Assembly: GCF_007988805.1 (NCBI RefSeq)
Contig: NZ_BJUV01000023.1
Location: 1 to 43,075 of the forward strand
Direction of reading: 5' to 3'
DNA: 43,075 bases
From: Frigoribacterium faeni
GTDB lineage: Bacteria > Actinomycetota > Actinomycetes > Actinomycetales > Microbacteriaceae
Below, one piece after another: positions 27,478-35,453 of the stretch (the stretch's first letter is position 1; each line of letters begins with the position of its first letter). The notes under the pieces were generated by a model that was not told where the DNA came from, did no database searches, and worked only from the letters and a program-made list of their open reading frames with translations. Position numbers and translations under genes: made by a program.

Positions 27478-28727
27478 CCCGCGCCTCCTCGGCCTCCGCG
27501 CCCCTCGCCGCCCCCGATCCCGAGCTGCCCGCCGACGCCCTCGACGCGGCCGACCCGCTCGCGGCCCTCGTCTCGCGATTCGCGCCCGCCGGGGACGTCG
27601 TCTCGTACCTCGACGGCAACTCGCTCGGCCGGCCGCTCACCGCCACCTCCGGGCGGATCGAGGGATTCCTCCGCCACGACTGGGGCACCCGCCTGATCCG
27701 CTCGTGGGACGAGCGGTGGATGGACCTGCCGACCGTGCTGGGCGACCGCATCGGCGCGGCCGCCCTCGGCGCCGCGGCCGGCCAGACCGTGGTCGGCGAC
27801 TCGACGACGGTGCTGCTCTACAAGGCGATCCGCGCCCTGCTCGCGGCGCGGCCCGACCGGCACGAGATCGTGATCGACGACGACCAGTTCCCGACCGACC
27901 GCTTCGTGGTCGAGGGCATCGCGCGCGAGCGCGGCGCCACGGTCCGCTGGGTGCACGTCGACCCGACGCTCGGGGTGACCGTCGACCTGCTCGCCGACGT
28001 CGTCGGGCCGGACACCGCGGTCGTCCTGGTCAACCACGTCTCGTACCGCTCGGGATACGTGGCCGACATGGCCGCCATCACCGAGCTCGTGCACGCGGCG
28101 GGCGCGCTGGTGCTGTTCGACCTCTGCCACTCGGTCGGCGTCGTGCCGATGCGGCTCGACGAGTGGGGCGTCGACGTGGCGGTCGGCTGCAGCTACAAGT
28201 ACCTCAACGGCGGGCCGGGGGCGCCGGCGTTCCTCTACGCGAGGCGGGACCTGCTGCCGACGCTCGAGCAGCCGATCCAGGGCTGGATGGGCGCCGCCGA
28301 CGTCTTCGCGATGGCGGACGGCTACACCCCGGCGCCGGGCATCCGCCGGTTCATCAGCGGGACGCCGCCCGTCGTCGGCATGCTCCCGCTGCACGACATG
28401 CTCGACCTCGTCGAGGAGGCCGGCATCGACGCGATCCGCGCGAAGTCGCTCGCCCTGACCGACTACGCGTTCGCCCTGGTCGACGCCTGGCTCGGGCCGC
28501 TCGGCGTGACGGTCGCGACGCCGCGGGCCGCCGAGCTGCGCGGCAGCCACGTGACGGTCACGCATCCGTCGTTCCGGGCGGTCGTGGCCGCGCTCTGGGA
28601 GGAGGGCGTCGTACCCGACTTCCGCAACCCGGACGGGCTGCGCATCGGGCTCTCGCCGCTCAGCACGACGTTCGCCGAGGTGCGGGTCGGCATCGCGGCG
28701 ATCCGCGCCGCGCTGCTCGCCGGCTGA
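27474..28727 (+). CDS. kynU: Kynureninase
   Basis: PLP enzyme that cleaves kynurenine to anthranilate and alanine in tryptophan breakdown. The 417 residues have YLDGNSLGRP (about 42-51), DDDQFPTDRFVVEG (about 136-149), FDLCHSVGVVPMRLDEWGVDVAVGCSYKYLNGGPG, with the PLP lysine in SYKYLNGGPG near residue 242, and GWMG with the FISGTPPVVGM block after it. Length and motifs are normal. GTG 27474 overlaps the previous stop; the first nine residues (VTRASSASA) are coded by an exact dispersed-repeat copy at 27476-27492. No tryptophan dioxygenase lies in the window. Confidence 0.94.
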   Translation: MTRASSASAPLAAPDPELPADALDAADPLAALVSRFAPAGDVVSYLDGNSLGRPLTATSGRIEGFLRHDWGTRLIRSWDERWMDLPTVLGDRIGAAALGAAAGQTVVGDSTTVLLYKAIRALLAARPDRHEIVIDDDQFPTDRFVVEGIARERGATVRWVHVDPTLGVTVDLLADVVGPDTAVVLVNHVSYRSGYVADMAAITELVHAAGALVLFDLCHSVGVVPMRLDEWGVDVAVGCSYKYLNGGPGAPAFLYARRDLLPTLEQPIQGWMGAADVFAMADGYTPAPGIRRFISGTPPVVGMLPLHDMLDLVEEAGIDAIRAKSLALTDYAFALVDAWLGPLGVTVATPRAAELRGSHVTVTHPSFRAVVAALWEEGVVPDFRNPDGLRIGLSPLSTTFAEVRVGIAAIRAALLAG

Positions 28728-28770
28728 CGCGGTGCGCGGCACCGCCGCGCCGCGCCGCGCCGCACCCATC

Positions 28771-28827
28771 AACCCCGATTACGAAGATGAACCCGTTTTA
28801 GCGTGGTTCATCTTCGCGAACGGGGTT
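28771..28827. terminator. 57-bp nested palindrome between kynU and the convergent LacI gene (copy 1 of 2)
   Basis: Inner arms 28782-28793 and 28805-28816 (CGAAGATGAACC and complement) are perfect over 12 bp. Outer arms AACCCCG (28771-28777) and CGGGGTT (28821-28827) also pair. The same architecture recurs at 35374-35431, again between convergent genes. A bidirectional terminator or REP-like element; a dispersed-repeat copy follows at 28834. Confidence 0.8.
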
Positions 28828-28868
28828 CATCTCAGGAGGCGCGGGGTGAGAGGTGCGGGCGGCGCGCG

Positions 28869-29927
28869 TCAGCGGCGGGGCGCGGCGGTGCTCTTGCGGA
28901 CGACGAGGTGCGTCGGCACGATGCGGTCGCGCGAGGGCGCCCGCCCGTCGAGCAGCTCGAGGAGCACGTCCATCGAGCGCCGCCCGATCTCGGTGAAGTT
29001 CTGATGCACGGTGGTCAGCGGGGGCCAGAACGACCCCGACTCCTCCGTGTCGTCGAAGCCGATCACACTGACGTCGCGCGGGATCGACCGGCCCGACTCG
29101 TGGAGCGCGTGCATGACGCCGAGCGCCATCTGGTCGTTCGCCGCGACGACCGCGGTGACGTCGTCGCGACGGGCCAGCTCGAGACCGTGCCGATACCCGG
29201 AGGCGGTGGTCCAGTCCCCCTTGAGCACCGGCTGCGGGTCGACCCCCGCGTCGCGCATCGTCGCCGCCCAGGCGGCCTCGCGCCGGGTGGCCGAGAACGA
29301 GGTGTCGGGACCGGAGACGTGCACGATGCAGCGGTGCCCGAGGTCGAGCAGGTGCTGCGTCGCGAGCCGGGTGCCCTGCTCCTGGTCGGTGTCGACCACG
29401 ACGTAGGGGTCGCGGGCGTCGGAGTCGATGATGACGACCGGCAGCCCTACGGGGATGATCACCTCGGCGCGGTCGAGCATGTGCGCCTCGATGACGATGA
29501 TGACGCCGTCGACCGCCTCCTCCTGCAGACGGCTGAAGGCCCCGGCGACCTCCCCCTCGGTCGGGTGCGCCACCGGCATGAGGGTGATCGTGTAGCCCGC
29601 GCCGGACGCCGCCGTGACGATGGCGTCGAGCGTGCGCATGTTGCCGAGGGTGGACAGCGTGAACATGATCACGCCGATGCTGCGGAAACGGCCGGTCTTC
29701 AAGGCACGTGCGGCGCTGTTCGGCCGGTAGCCGAGCTCGCTCATCGCGTCGAGCACGCGCTGCCTCGTCGACGACTCGACGTTCGGCGCCGAGTTCGAGA
29801 CGCGGGACACCGTCTGCGACGACACACCGGCGAGAGCGGCGACGTCGGCCATCGAGACCGTCCGTGCGCGACCGTGACCAGACGGTGACTTGACGAGTCG
29901 CGTCGGAGATGTCATGGTTACCACCAT
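28869..29927 (-). CDS. LacI-family transcriptional regulator of the beta-galactoside locus
   Basis: Repressor with a LacI helix-turn-helix at about residues 24-50 (SMADVAALAGVSSQTVSRVSNSAPNVE), hinge SAARALKTGRFRSIGV, and a sugar-binding core with VAANDQMALGVMHALHESGRSIPRDVSVIGFDDTEES, ending LVVRKSTAAPRR. The 352 residues include a roughly 20-residue N-terminal extension; MTSPTR at 29915 is an alternative start. It is divergent from the importer operon, and two identical-type operators lie between them, so it very probably represses both. Confidence 0.93.
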   Translation of the reverse strand: MVVTMTSPTRLVKSPSGHGRARTVSMADVAALAGVSSQTVSRVSNSAPNVESSTRQRVLDAMSELGYRPNSAARALKTGRFRSIGVIMFTLSTLGNMRTLDAIVTAASGAGYTITLMPVAHPTEGEVAGAFSRLQEEAVDGVIIVIEAHMLDRAEVIIPVGLPVVIIDSDARDPYVVVDTDQEQGTRLATQHLLDLGHRCIVHVSGPDTSFSATRREAAWAATMRDAGVDPQPVLKGDWTTASGYRHGLELARRDDVTAVVAANDQMALGVMHALHESGRSIPRDVSVIGFDDTEESGSFWPPLTTVHQNFTEIGRRSMDVLLELLDGRAPSRDRIVPTHLVVRKSTAAPRR

Positions 29928-29933
29928 CCCAGA

Positions 29934-29947
29934 TGTTTACGTAAACA
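29934..29947. promoter_or_regulatory. LacI-family operator 1 of the beta-galactoside locus
   Basis: TGTTTACGTAAACA is a perfect 14-bp palindrome, placed seven bases upstream of the regulator start. Confidence 0.85.
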
Positions 29948-29967
29948 CCTAGCGGCACGCGCCGATG

Positions 29968-29981
29968 TGTTTACGCAAACA
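29968..29981. promoter_or_regulatory. LacI-family operator 2 of the beta-galactoside locus
   Basis: TGTTTACGCAAACA differs from operator 1 at one base. The centres are 34 bp apart, about three helical turns, so two dimers would sit on one face of the DNA. It lies 21 bases before the permease start. Confidence 0.85.
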
Positions 29982-30002
29982 CCCCCGACGAAGTGGATGG
30001 AC

Positions 30003-30950
30003 ATGACAACGCTGTCGACACCCGCGACCCGCCCACCGGCGGGTCCGCCTCCCGGCCCGACCCGCGCCTCCTCGGGCCTGCGTCGCGACAAGCGCCGGTG
30101 GACGGGCTGGGGCTTCGTGCTCCCGTTCATGATCGTCTTCGCGGTCATGCTCGTCGCCCCCGTCGTCTACGCCATCTACCTCAGCCTCTTCAAAGAGCAG
30201 CTGATCGGCGGCAACTCGTTCGTCGGACTGGCGAACTACGCCCAGGCCCTCAGCGACCCGAACTTCTGGGACTCCCTCGGCCGCGTCAGCCTGTTCCTGC
30301 TCGTGCAGGTGCCGATCATGCTGCTGATCGCCCTCGCCGCGGCGCTGGCGATCGACTCGGCGCGACTGTTCTTCTCGCCGCTGTTCCGCATCTCGATCTT
30401 CCTGCCGTACGCCGTCCCCGCCGTGGTGGCCGCCCTGATGTGGGGCTTCATCTACGGCAAGCGCTTCGGCCTGGTCGGCAACCTCGAGGACGGGCTCGGC
30501 ATCACCCTGCCCGACCCGCTCTCGCAGAGCTGGATCCTGCTGTCGATCGGCAACATCGTCACGTGGGAGTTCGTCGGCTACAACATGCTGATCTTCTACG
30601 CCGCTCTCCGGGTCATCTCGCCCGACCTCTACGAGGCCGCCGAGCTCGACGGCGCCGGCCAGTTCCGCATCATCCGCAGCATCAAGCTGCCCGCCATCCG
30701 CGGCGCTCTCGTCATCGCCGCCATCTTCTCGGTGATCGGCAGCTTCCAGCTCTTCAACGAGCCGAACATCCTGCAGACCCTGGCGCCGAACTCGATCAGC
30801 ACCTACTTCACCCCGAACATGTACGCGTACAACCTGTCGTTCGCGGGTCAGCAGTACAACTACTCCGCCGCCATCGCGATCATCATGGGCGTCCTCACGG
30901 CGGTCGTCGCCTACGTGGTCCAGCTCAGCGGATCCCGGAAGGACTCCTGA
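30003..30950 (+). CDS. Sugar ABC importer permease, MalF/UgpA type (galactoside locus)
   Basis: First membrane subunit, 315 residues from ATG 30003, six helices. The EAA loop is EAAELDGAGQFRIIRSIKLPAIRG (about 213-236). Earlier in-frame starts (29967, 29997) overlap the operator or lack a better ribosome site. Residues about 19-24 (PTRASSG) come from an exact dispersed-repeat copy (30059-30075) inside the cytoplasmic N-terminus. Next permease begins one base after the stop. Confidence 0.92.
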   Translation: MTTLSTPATRPPAGPPPGPTRASSGLRRDKRRWTGWGFVLPFMIVFAVMLVAPVVYAIYLSLFKEQLIGGNSFVGLANYAQALSDPNFWDSLGRVSLFLLVQVPIMLLIALAAALAIDSARLFFSPLFRISIFLPYAVPAVVAALMWGFIYGKRFGLVGNLEDGLGITLPDPLSQSWILLSIGNIVTWEFVGYNMLIFYAALRVISPDLYEAAELDGAGQFRIIRSIKLPAIRGALVIAAIFSVIGSFQLFNEPNILQTLAPNSISTYFTPNMYAYNLSFAGQQYNYSAAIAIIMGVLTAVVAYVVQLSGSRKDS

Positions 30951-30951
30951 C

Positions 30952-31920
30952 ATGTCGACCCTCCTGACCGACGCGACCGACGCCTCCACGGCGGCCCCCG
31001 CCTCCGGCCGTCCCGCCCGCACGGCCCGCTCGGGTCGCGGCGGCGGAGTCGTCCGGCGCGGATCCGGCCGCGGCCCGCAGGCCAAGCGGAGCCCGGTGCT
31101 CACGATCCTCATGGCGCTGATGCTCGTCTACGCGCTCCTCCCCCTGTTCTGGCTGCTGGTCAACTCGACCAAGACGCAGGACGCCCTGTTCAGCTCGTTC
31201 GGCCTCTGGTTCAGCGGCGACTTCGTCCTGTTCGACAACATCCGCGACGTCTTCACCTACAACGACGGCGAGTTCGTCCGCTGGCTCGGCAACACCGTGC
31301 TCTACGTCGTCGTCGGAGCGGGAGGCGCGACCCTGCTGGCCACGCTGGCCGGCTACGGCCTCGCCAAGTTCGACTTCCCCGGCAAGAAGGCCGTCTTCGC
31401 GATCGTGCTCGGCGCGGTCGCCGTGCCCGGGACGGCCGTCGCCGTGCCGACCTTCCTGATGTTCAGCCAGATGGGCCTGACGAACACGCCGTGGGCGATC
31501 ATCCTGCCGTCGCTCATCAGCCCCTTCGGCCTCTACCTGATCTGGACCTACGCGGTCGACTCGGTGCCGACCGAGATCCTCGAGGCGGCCCGGATGGACG
31601 GCGCGAGCGAGCTCCGCACGTTCTTCACCATCAGCCTGCGCCTGCTCAGCCCCGGCCTGATCACGGTGCTGCTGTTCACCATGGTCGCGACCTGGAACAA
31701 CTACTTCCTGCCCCTGATCATGCTGAGCGACTCGACCTGGTACCCCCTCACGGTCGGTCTCAACCAGTGGAACGCGCAGTCGACGACCGTCGGCGGCGAC
31801 CCGATCTACAACCTGGTCATCACCGGCTCGTTCCTCACCATCATCCCGATCGTCGTGGCGTTCCTGTTCCTCCAGCGCTACTGGCAGTCGGGACTGACCG
31901 CCGGCGGCGTGAAGGCCTGA
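30952..31920 (+). CDS. Sugar ABC importer permease, MalG/UgpE type (galactoside locus)
   Basis: Second membrane subunit of 322 residues with a positively charged, Ala/Arg/Gly-rich N-terminus of about 45 residues and six helices. The EAA loop reads EAARMDGASELRTFFTISLRLLSPG (about 210-234). ATG 30952 has GGAAGGA. The C-terminus is FLQRYWQSGLTAGGVKA. No ATPase gene follows in the locus. Confidence 0.92.
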   Translation: MSTLLTDATDASTAAPASGRPARTARSGRGGGVVRRGSGRGPQAKRSPVLTILMALMLVYALLPLFWLLVNSTKTQDALFSSFGLWFSGDFVLFDNIRDVFTYNDGEFVRWLGNTVLYVVVGAGGATLLATLAGYGLAKFDFPGKKAVFAIVLGAVAVPGTAVAVPTFLMFSQMGLTNTPWAIILPSLISPFGLYLIWTYAVDSVPTEILEAARMDGASELRTFFTISLRLLSPGLITVLLFTMVATWNNYFLPLIMLSDSTWYPLTVGLNQWNAQSTTVGGDPIYNLVITGSFLTIIPIVVAFLFLQRYWQSGLTAGGVKA

Positions 31921-31935
31921 CCCGCGCCTCCCCGG
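31919..31935 (+). repeat. Dispersed GC-rich repeat overlapping the permease stop codon
   Basis: GACCCGCGCCTCCCCGG, one mismatch to consensus, begins inside the TGA stop (31918-31920). A looser partial copy (CGCACCTCC) follows within the 91-bp gap before the binding-protein gene. Confidence 0.8.
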
Positions 31936-32011
31936 CTCCCCCGCACCTCCCCTCACCGCGACACCCGAACACCCGCAGCACACCCCACACGAAGAAGTGA
32001 AAGGCAGCACC

Positions 32012-33373
32012 ATGACTCGACGCTCCACCTTCCGCCGCACGGCGACGCGCGCCGCCGCGCTCGGCCTCGGCCTCGCCCTGGCCGGCTCGCTGGCCGCCTG
32101 CTCGAGCGGATCCGGCTCCGGCTCCGGCTCCGCCGAGGGCTCGCCCGACGACATCGCCGCGGCCCTGACCGAGAAGCAGACCATCACCGTCTGGGCCTGG
32201 GCCCCGGCCGTCGAGCCGATCGCCGAGGCCTTCGAGAAGAAGTACCCCGACATCACCGTCGACGTGCAGAACGTCGGCACCGGCGCCGACCAGTACACCA
32301 AGCTGCAGAACGCGATCAAGGCCGGCAAGGGCGCCCCCGACGTCGCGCAGATCGAGTACTTCGCCGTGCCGCAGTTCTCGCTCGCCAGCTCGCTCGCCGA
32401 CCTCGGCGGCTACGGTTTCGGCGACCTCGAGGGCGACTTCACCGCCTCCACCTGGAACTCCGTCACCGACGGCGACCAGATCTGGGCCCTGCCGCAGGAC
32501 AGCGGCCCCATGGCGATGTTCTACCGCCAGGACGTCTTCGACAAGTACGGCATCGACGTGCCCACCACGTGGGACCAGTACGTCGCGGCCGCGAAGAAGA
32601 TGCACGACGCCGACCCGAACCAGTACATCACCAGCGACTCCGGCGACGCCGGCTTCACGACGAGCATGATCTGGCAGGCCGGCGGGCACCCGTACACGGT
32701 CGACGGCGAGAACGTCACGATCAACATGCAGGACGAGGGCGCAAAGAAGTACACCGCCATGTGGGACCAGCTCGTCGAGGGCGGCGAGCTCGCCCAGACC
32801 CCCGGCTGGACCGACGAGTGGTTCCGCGGCCTCAGCGACGGCTCGATCGCGACCCTGCTGACCGGCGCCTGGATGCCCGGCAACCTCGAGGCGCAGGCCG
32901 CCGACGGCTCCGGCCAGTGGCGCGTCGCCCCGATGCCCCAGTACGAGGAGGGTGACACCGCGACCGCCGAGAACGGCGGATCGTCCGTCGCCGTGATGGA
33001 GCAGTCCGAGCACAAGGCCGCCGCCGCCGCGTTCGCCAAGTTCGCCACCGCCGAGGAGGAGGGCCGCACCATCTCGATGGACGCCGGCGGATTCCCGTCG
33101 ACGACCGCCGACCTCACCAGCGAGGAGTTCACCAGCGAGGCTCCCGAGTACTTCGGCGGTCAGAAGATCAACGAGGTCCTCGGTCAGGCCGCGCAGGACG
33201 TCCTCCCCGACTGGCAGTACCTGCCCTTCCAGGTCTACGCGAACAGCATCTTCAGCGACAGCGCCTCGTCGGCCTACACGAACGGCAGCTCGCTCGAGCC
33301 GGTGCTCGAGAAGTGGGGCCAGTCGTCGGCGTCGTACGGTGAGGAGCAGGGCTTCACGGTGAGCGACGAGTAG
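32012..33373 (+). CDS. Sugar ABC importer, substrate-binding lipoprotein (galactoside locus)
   Basis: Family 1 solute-binding protein of 453 residues from ATG 32012, preceded by GAAAGGCAG. It has an arginine-rich signal peptide and lipobox SLAACS (cysteine near 30), then a SGSGSGS linker. The mature part shows TITVWAWAPAVEPIAEAFEKKYPDI, MFYRQDVFDKYGIDVPTTWDQY and LLTGAWMPGNLEAQA. Gene order permease-permease-binding protein-glycosidase differs from the arabinoside locus, where the binding protein comes first. The ligand is probably a beta-galactoside, inferred from the following GH35 gene. Confidence 0.92.
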   Translation: MTRRSTFRRTATRAAALGLGLALAGSLAACSSGSGSGSGSAEGSPDDIAAALTEKQTITVWAWAPAVEPIAEAFEKKYPDITVDVQNVGTGADQYTKLQNAIKAGKGAPDVAQIEYFAVPQFSLASSLADLGGYGFGDLEGDFTASTWNSVTDGDQIWALPQDSGPMAMFYRQDVFDKYGIDVPTTWDQYVAAAKKMHDADPNQYITSDSGDAGFTTSMIWQAGGHPYTVDGENVTINMQDEGAKKYTAMWDQLVEGGELAQTPGWTDEWFRGLSDGSIATLLTGAWMPGNLEAQAADGSGQWRVAPMPQYEEGDTATAENGGSSVAVMEQSEHKAAAAAFAKFATAEEEGRTISMDAGGFPSTTADLTSEEFTSEAPEYFGGQKINEVLGQAAQDVLPDWQYLPFQVYANSIFSDSASSAYTNGSSLEPVLEKWGQSSASYGEEQGFTVSDE

Positions 33374-33396
33374 CACTCCGCTCCCCGGATCCGAGG

Positions 33397-33437
33397 GACG
33401 GGGAGGCGCGGGTCATCACGACCGCGACCTCCCCGTC
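33397..33437. terminator. Imperfect hairpin of two inverted dispersed-repeat copies
   Basis: Arms 33397-33414 and 33420-33437 pair at 14 of 18 positions with a 5-base loop. It lies 23 bases after the binding-protein stop. A third copy (TCCGCGCCTCCCCCG, 33444-33458) follows. It may lower read-through into the GH35 gene. Confidence 0.65.
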
Positions 33438-33506
33438 TCCGTGTCCGCGCCTCCCCCGCTCCGTCCGCTCAGCCCCTCTCGCCCACCTCGCTCCTCCGGA
33501 GGAATC

Positions 33507-35348
33507 TTGTCCCGCTTCACCATCGGCGCCACCGACTTCGAACTCGACGGTCGCCCGCACCGGGTGCTCTCCGGCGCCCTCCACTACTTCCGCGTGCACC
33601 CCGCCCAGTGGGCCGACCGGATCCACAAGGCGCGCCTCATGGGGCTGAACACCATCGAGACGTACGTCGCCTGGAACGCGCACTCGCCGCAGCGGGGCGA
33701 CTTCGACACGACGGAGGGCCTCGACCTCGGGAGGTTCCTCGACCTCGTCGCCGCCGAGGGCATGCACGCGATCGTGCGACCCGGGCCGTACATCTGCGCC
33801 GAGTGGGACGGCGGCGGGCTGCCCGGCTGGCTCTTCGACGACCCGGCCGTGGGAGTCCGCCGCAGCGAGCCGCTCTACCTCGAGGCCGTCGACGAGTTCC
33901 TCCGCCGCGTCTACGAGATCGTCGCGCCCCGGCAGGTCGACTCGGGCGGGCCCGTCGTGCTGGTGCAGATCGAGAACGAGTACGGCGCGTACGGCGACGA
34001 CTCGGCGTACCTGCGGCACCTGGTCGACCTGACCCGCGCCTCCGGGATCACCGTGCCGTTGACCACCGTCGACCAGCCCACCGACGAGATGCTCGAGGCC
34101 GGCAGCCTGCCGGAGCTGCACAAGACGGGGTCGTTCGGCTCGCGCGCCGACGAGCGGCTCGCGACCCTGCGCCGCCACCAGCCGACCGGGCCGCTGATGT
34201 GCTCGGAGTTCTGGGACGGCTGGTTCGACCACTGGGGCGAGCACCACCACACGACGCCCGTCGCCGAGGCCGCCGCCGAGCTCGACGCGCTGCTCGCGGC
34301 CGGCGCCTCGGTCAACATCTACATGTTCCACGGCGGCACGAACTTCGGGTTCACCAACGGGGCCAACCACAAGGGCATGTACCAGTCGCACGTGACGTCG
34401 TACGACTACGACGCCCCGCTCGACGAGGCGGGGTTCCCGACCGAGAAGTTCTTCGCGTTCCGCGAGGTGATCGCGCGCTACGCCGCGGTGCCCGACGAGG
34501 TGCCGGCGGCCGCGATGCCGGCGCCCGTGCTCGAGGCCTCGTTCGACACCGTGCTGCCGTTGCGCGACGCGGTCGCCCACGGCACCGCCGGCCCGTGGCG
34601 GTCCGCCCACGAGGTTCCGACGATGGACTCGCTGGGCCGGTACACCGGGTTCACGCTGTACCGCGTGGGGCTGCCGGTCGCGGCCGGGGCCTCGCCGCGC
34701 GTGCTGTCGTTCGGCGAGGTGCGCGACCGGGCGGTCGTCTCGGTCGACGGGGTGCGCGTCGGCGTGCTGCAGCGCGATCATCACGACCACGCGATCACGC
34801 TGCCCGCCGGGGACGTGCTGGAGGTGCTGGTCGAGGATCAGGGGCGCGTCAACTACGGCGTCCGCATCGGCGAGGCGAAGGGCCTGATCGGGCCGGCCCT
34901 GCTCGACGGGACACCCCTCGTCGACTGGCAGGCGCTGCCGCTCGACCTCGACGCCGTGGTGGCGTCGCTCGGCGGGGGCGGTGCGGTGAGCACCGCGGTC
35001 GACGCGACCCGCGCCTCCTCGGGGGCGGCGGGTTCGGCGGTCGACACGGCCCGCGCCTCCTCGGGGGCGGTGCCGCTGGCGGGGCCGGTGTTCGCGCACG
35101 CCACCCTGCACGTCGACGAGCCGGTCGACCTCTATCTCGACACGTCGTCGTGGGGCAAGGGCGTCGTGTGGGTCAACGGCTTCTCCCTGGGGCGGTACTG
35201 GTCGCGCGGGCCGCAGCACACGCTGTACCTGCCCGGCGAGCAGCTGCGCGCGGGCGCGAACGACGTGGTCGTGTTCGAGGTGGGAGCGGCGGCGTCGGCC
35301 GGCCTGTCGTTCGTGGCGCGGCCCGATCTGGGGCACACCGAGCAGTAG
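33507..35348 (+). CDS. Beta-galactosidase, glycoside hydrolase family 35
   Basis: Hydrolyses terminal beta-galactose; no signal peptide, so intracellular. GH35 hallmarks: GALHYFRVHPAQWADRI (about 28-44), RPGPYICAEWDGGGLPGW (about 91-108), acid/base glutamate in VQIENEYGAYG (about residue 157), nucleophile glutamate in MCSEFWDGWFDHWG (about residue 233) and NIYMFHGGTNFGF. C-terminal beta domains end VARPDLGHTEQ. The start is taken as TTG 33507, after GGAGGA, because homology begins there and no ATG or GTG fits. Residues about 497-524 are a 14-residue tandem duplication coded by two dispersed-repeat copies. Confidence 0.93.
   Translation: MSRFTIGATDFELDGRPHRVLSGALHYFRVHPAQWADRIHKARLMGLNTIETYVAWNAHSPQRGDFDTTEGLDLGRFLDLVAAEGMHAIVRPGPYICAEWDGGGLPGWLFDDPAVGVRRSEPLYLEAVDEFLRRVYEIVAPRQVDSGGPVVLVQIENEYGAYGDDSAYLRHLVDLTRASGITVPLTTVDQPTDEMLEAGSLPELHKTGSFGSRADERLATLRRHQPTGPLMCSEFWDGWFDHWGEHHHTTPVAEAAAELDALLAAGASVNIYMFHGGTNFGFTNGANHKGMYQSHVTSYDYDAPLDEAGFPTEKFFAFREVIARYAAVPDEVPAAAMPAPVLEASFDTVLPLRDAVAHGTAGPWRSAHEVPTMDSLGRYTGFTLYRVGLPVAAGASPRVLSFGEVRDRAVVSVDGVRVGVLQRDHHDHAITLPAGDVLEVLVEDQGRVNYGVRIGEAKGLIGPALLDGTPLVDWQALPLDLDAVVASLGGGGAVSTAVDATRASSGAAGSAVDTARASSGAVPLAGPVFAHATLHVDEPVDLYLDTSSWGKGVVWVNGFSLGRYWSRGPQHTLYLPGEQLRAGANDVVVFEVGAAASAGLSFVARPDLGHTEQ
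34995..35072 (+). repeat. 42-bp tandem duplication with two dispersed-repeat copies inside the GH35 gene
   Basis: GCGGTCGAC starts at 34995 and again at 35037; each 42-bp unit contains the dispersed repeat (35006-35022 exact; 35048-35064 one mismatch). It codes AVDATRASSGAAGS then AVDTARASSGAVPL, a low-complexity loop between the C-terminal beta domains. Confidence 0.88.
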
Positions 35349-35373
35349 CGGCGGGCCGCACCCTGTCGCCGAG

Positions 35374-35431
35374 AACCCCGTTCGCGACGGTGAACCCCGA
35401 TCGAACGGGGTTCATCGTCGCATCCGGGGTT
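35374..35431. terminator. 58-bp nested palindrome after the GH35 gene (copy 2 of 2)
   Basis: Inner arms 35384-35399 and 35406-35421 pair at 15 of 16 positions around loop ATCGAA. Outer arms AACCCCG (35374-35380) and CGGGGTT (35425-35431) pair. Same design as 28771-28827. It lies between the convergent GH35 and membrane-protein genes. Confidence 0.8.
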
Positions 35432-35453
35432 CATCAGCCAGGCCGGCCGTGTC

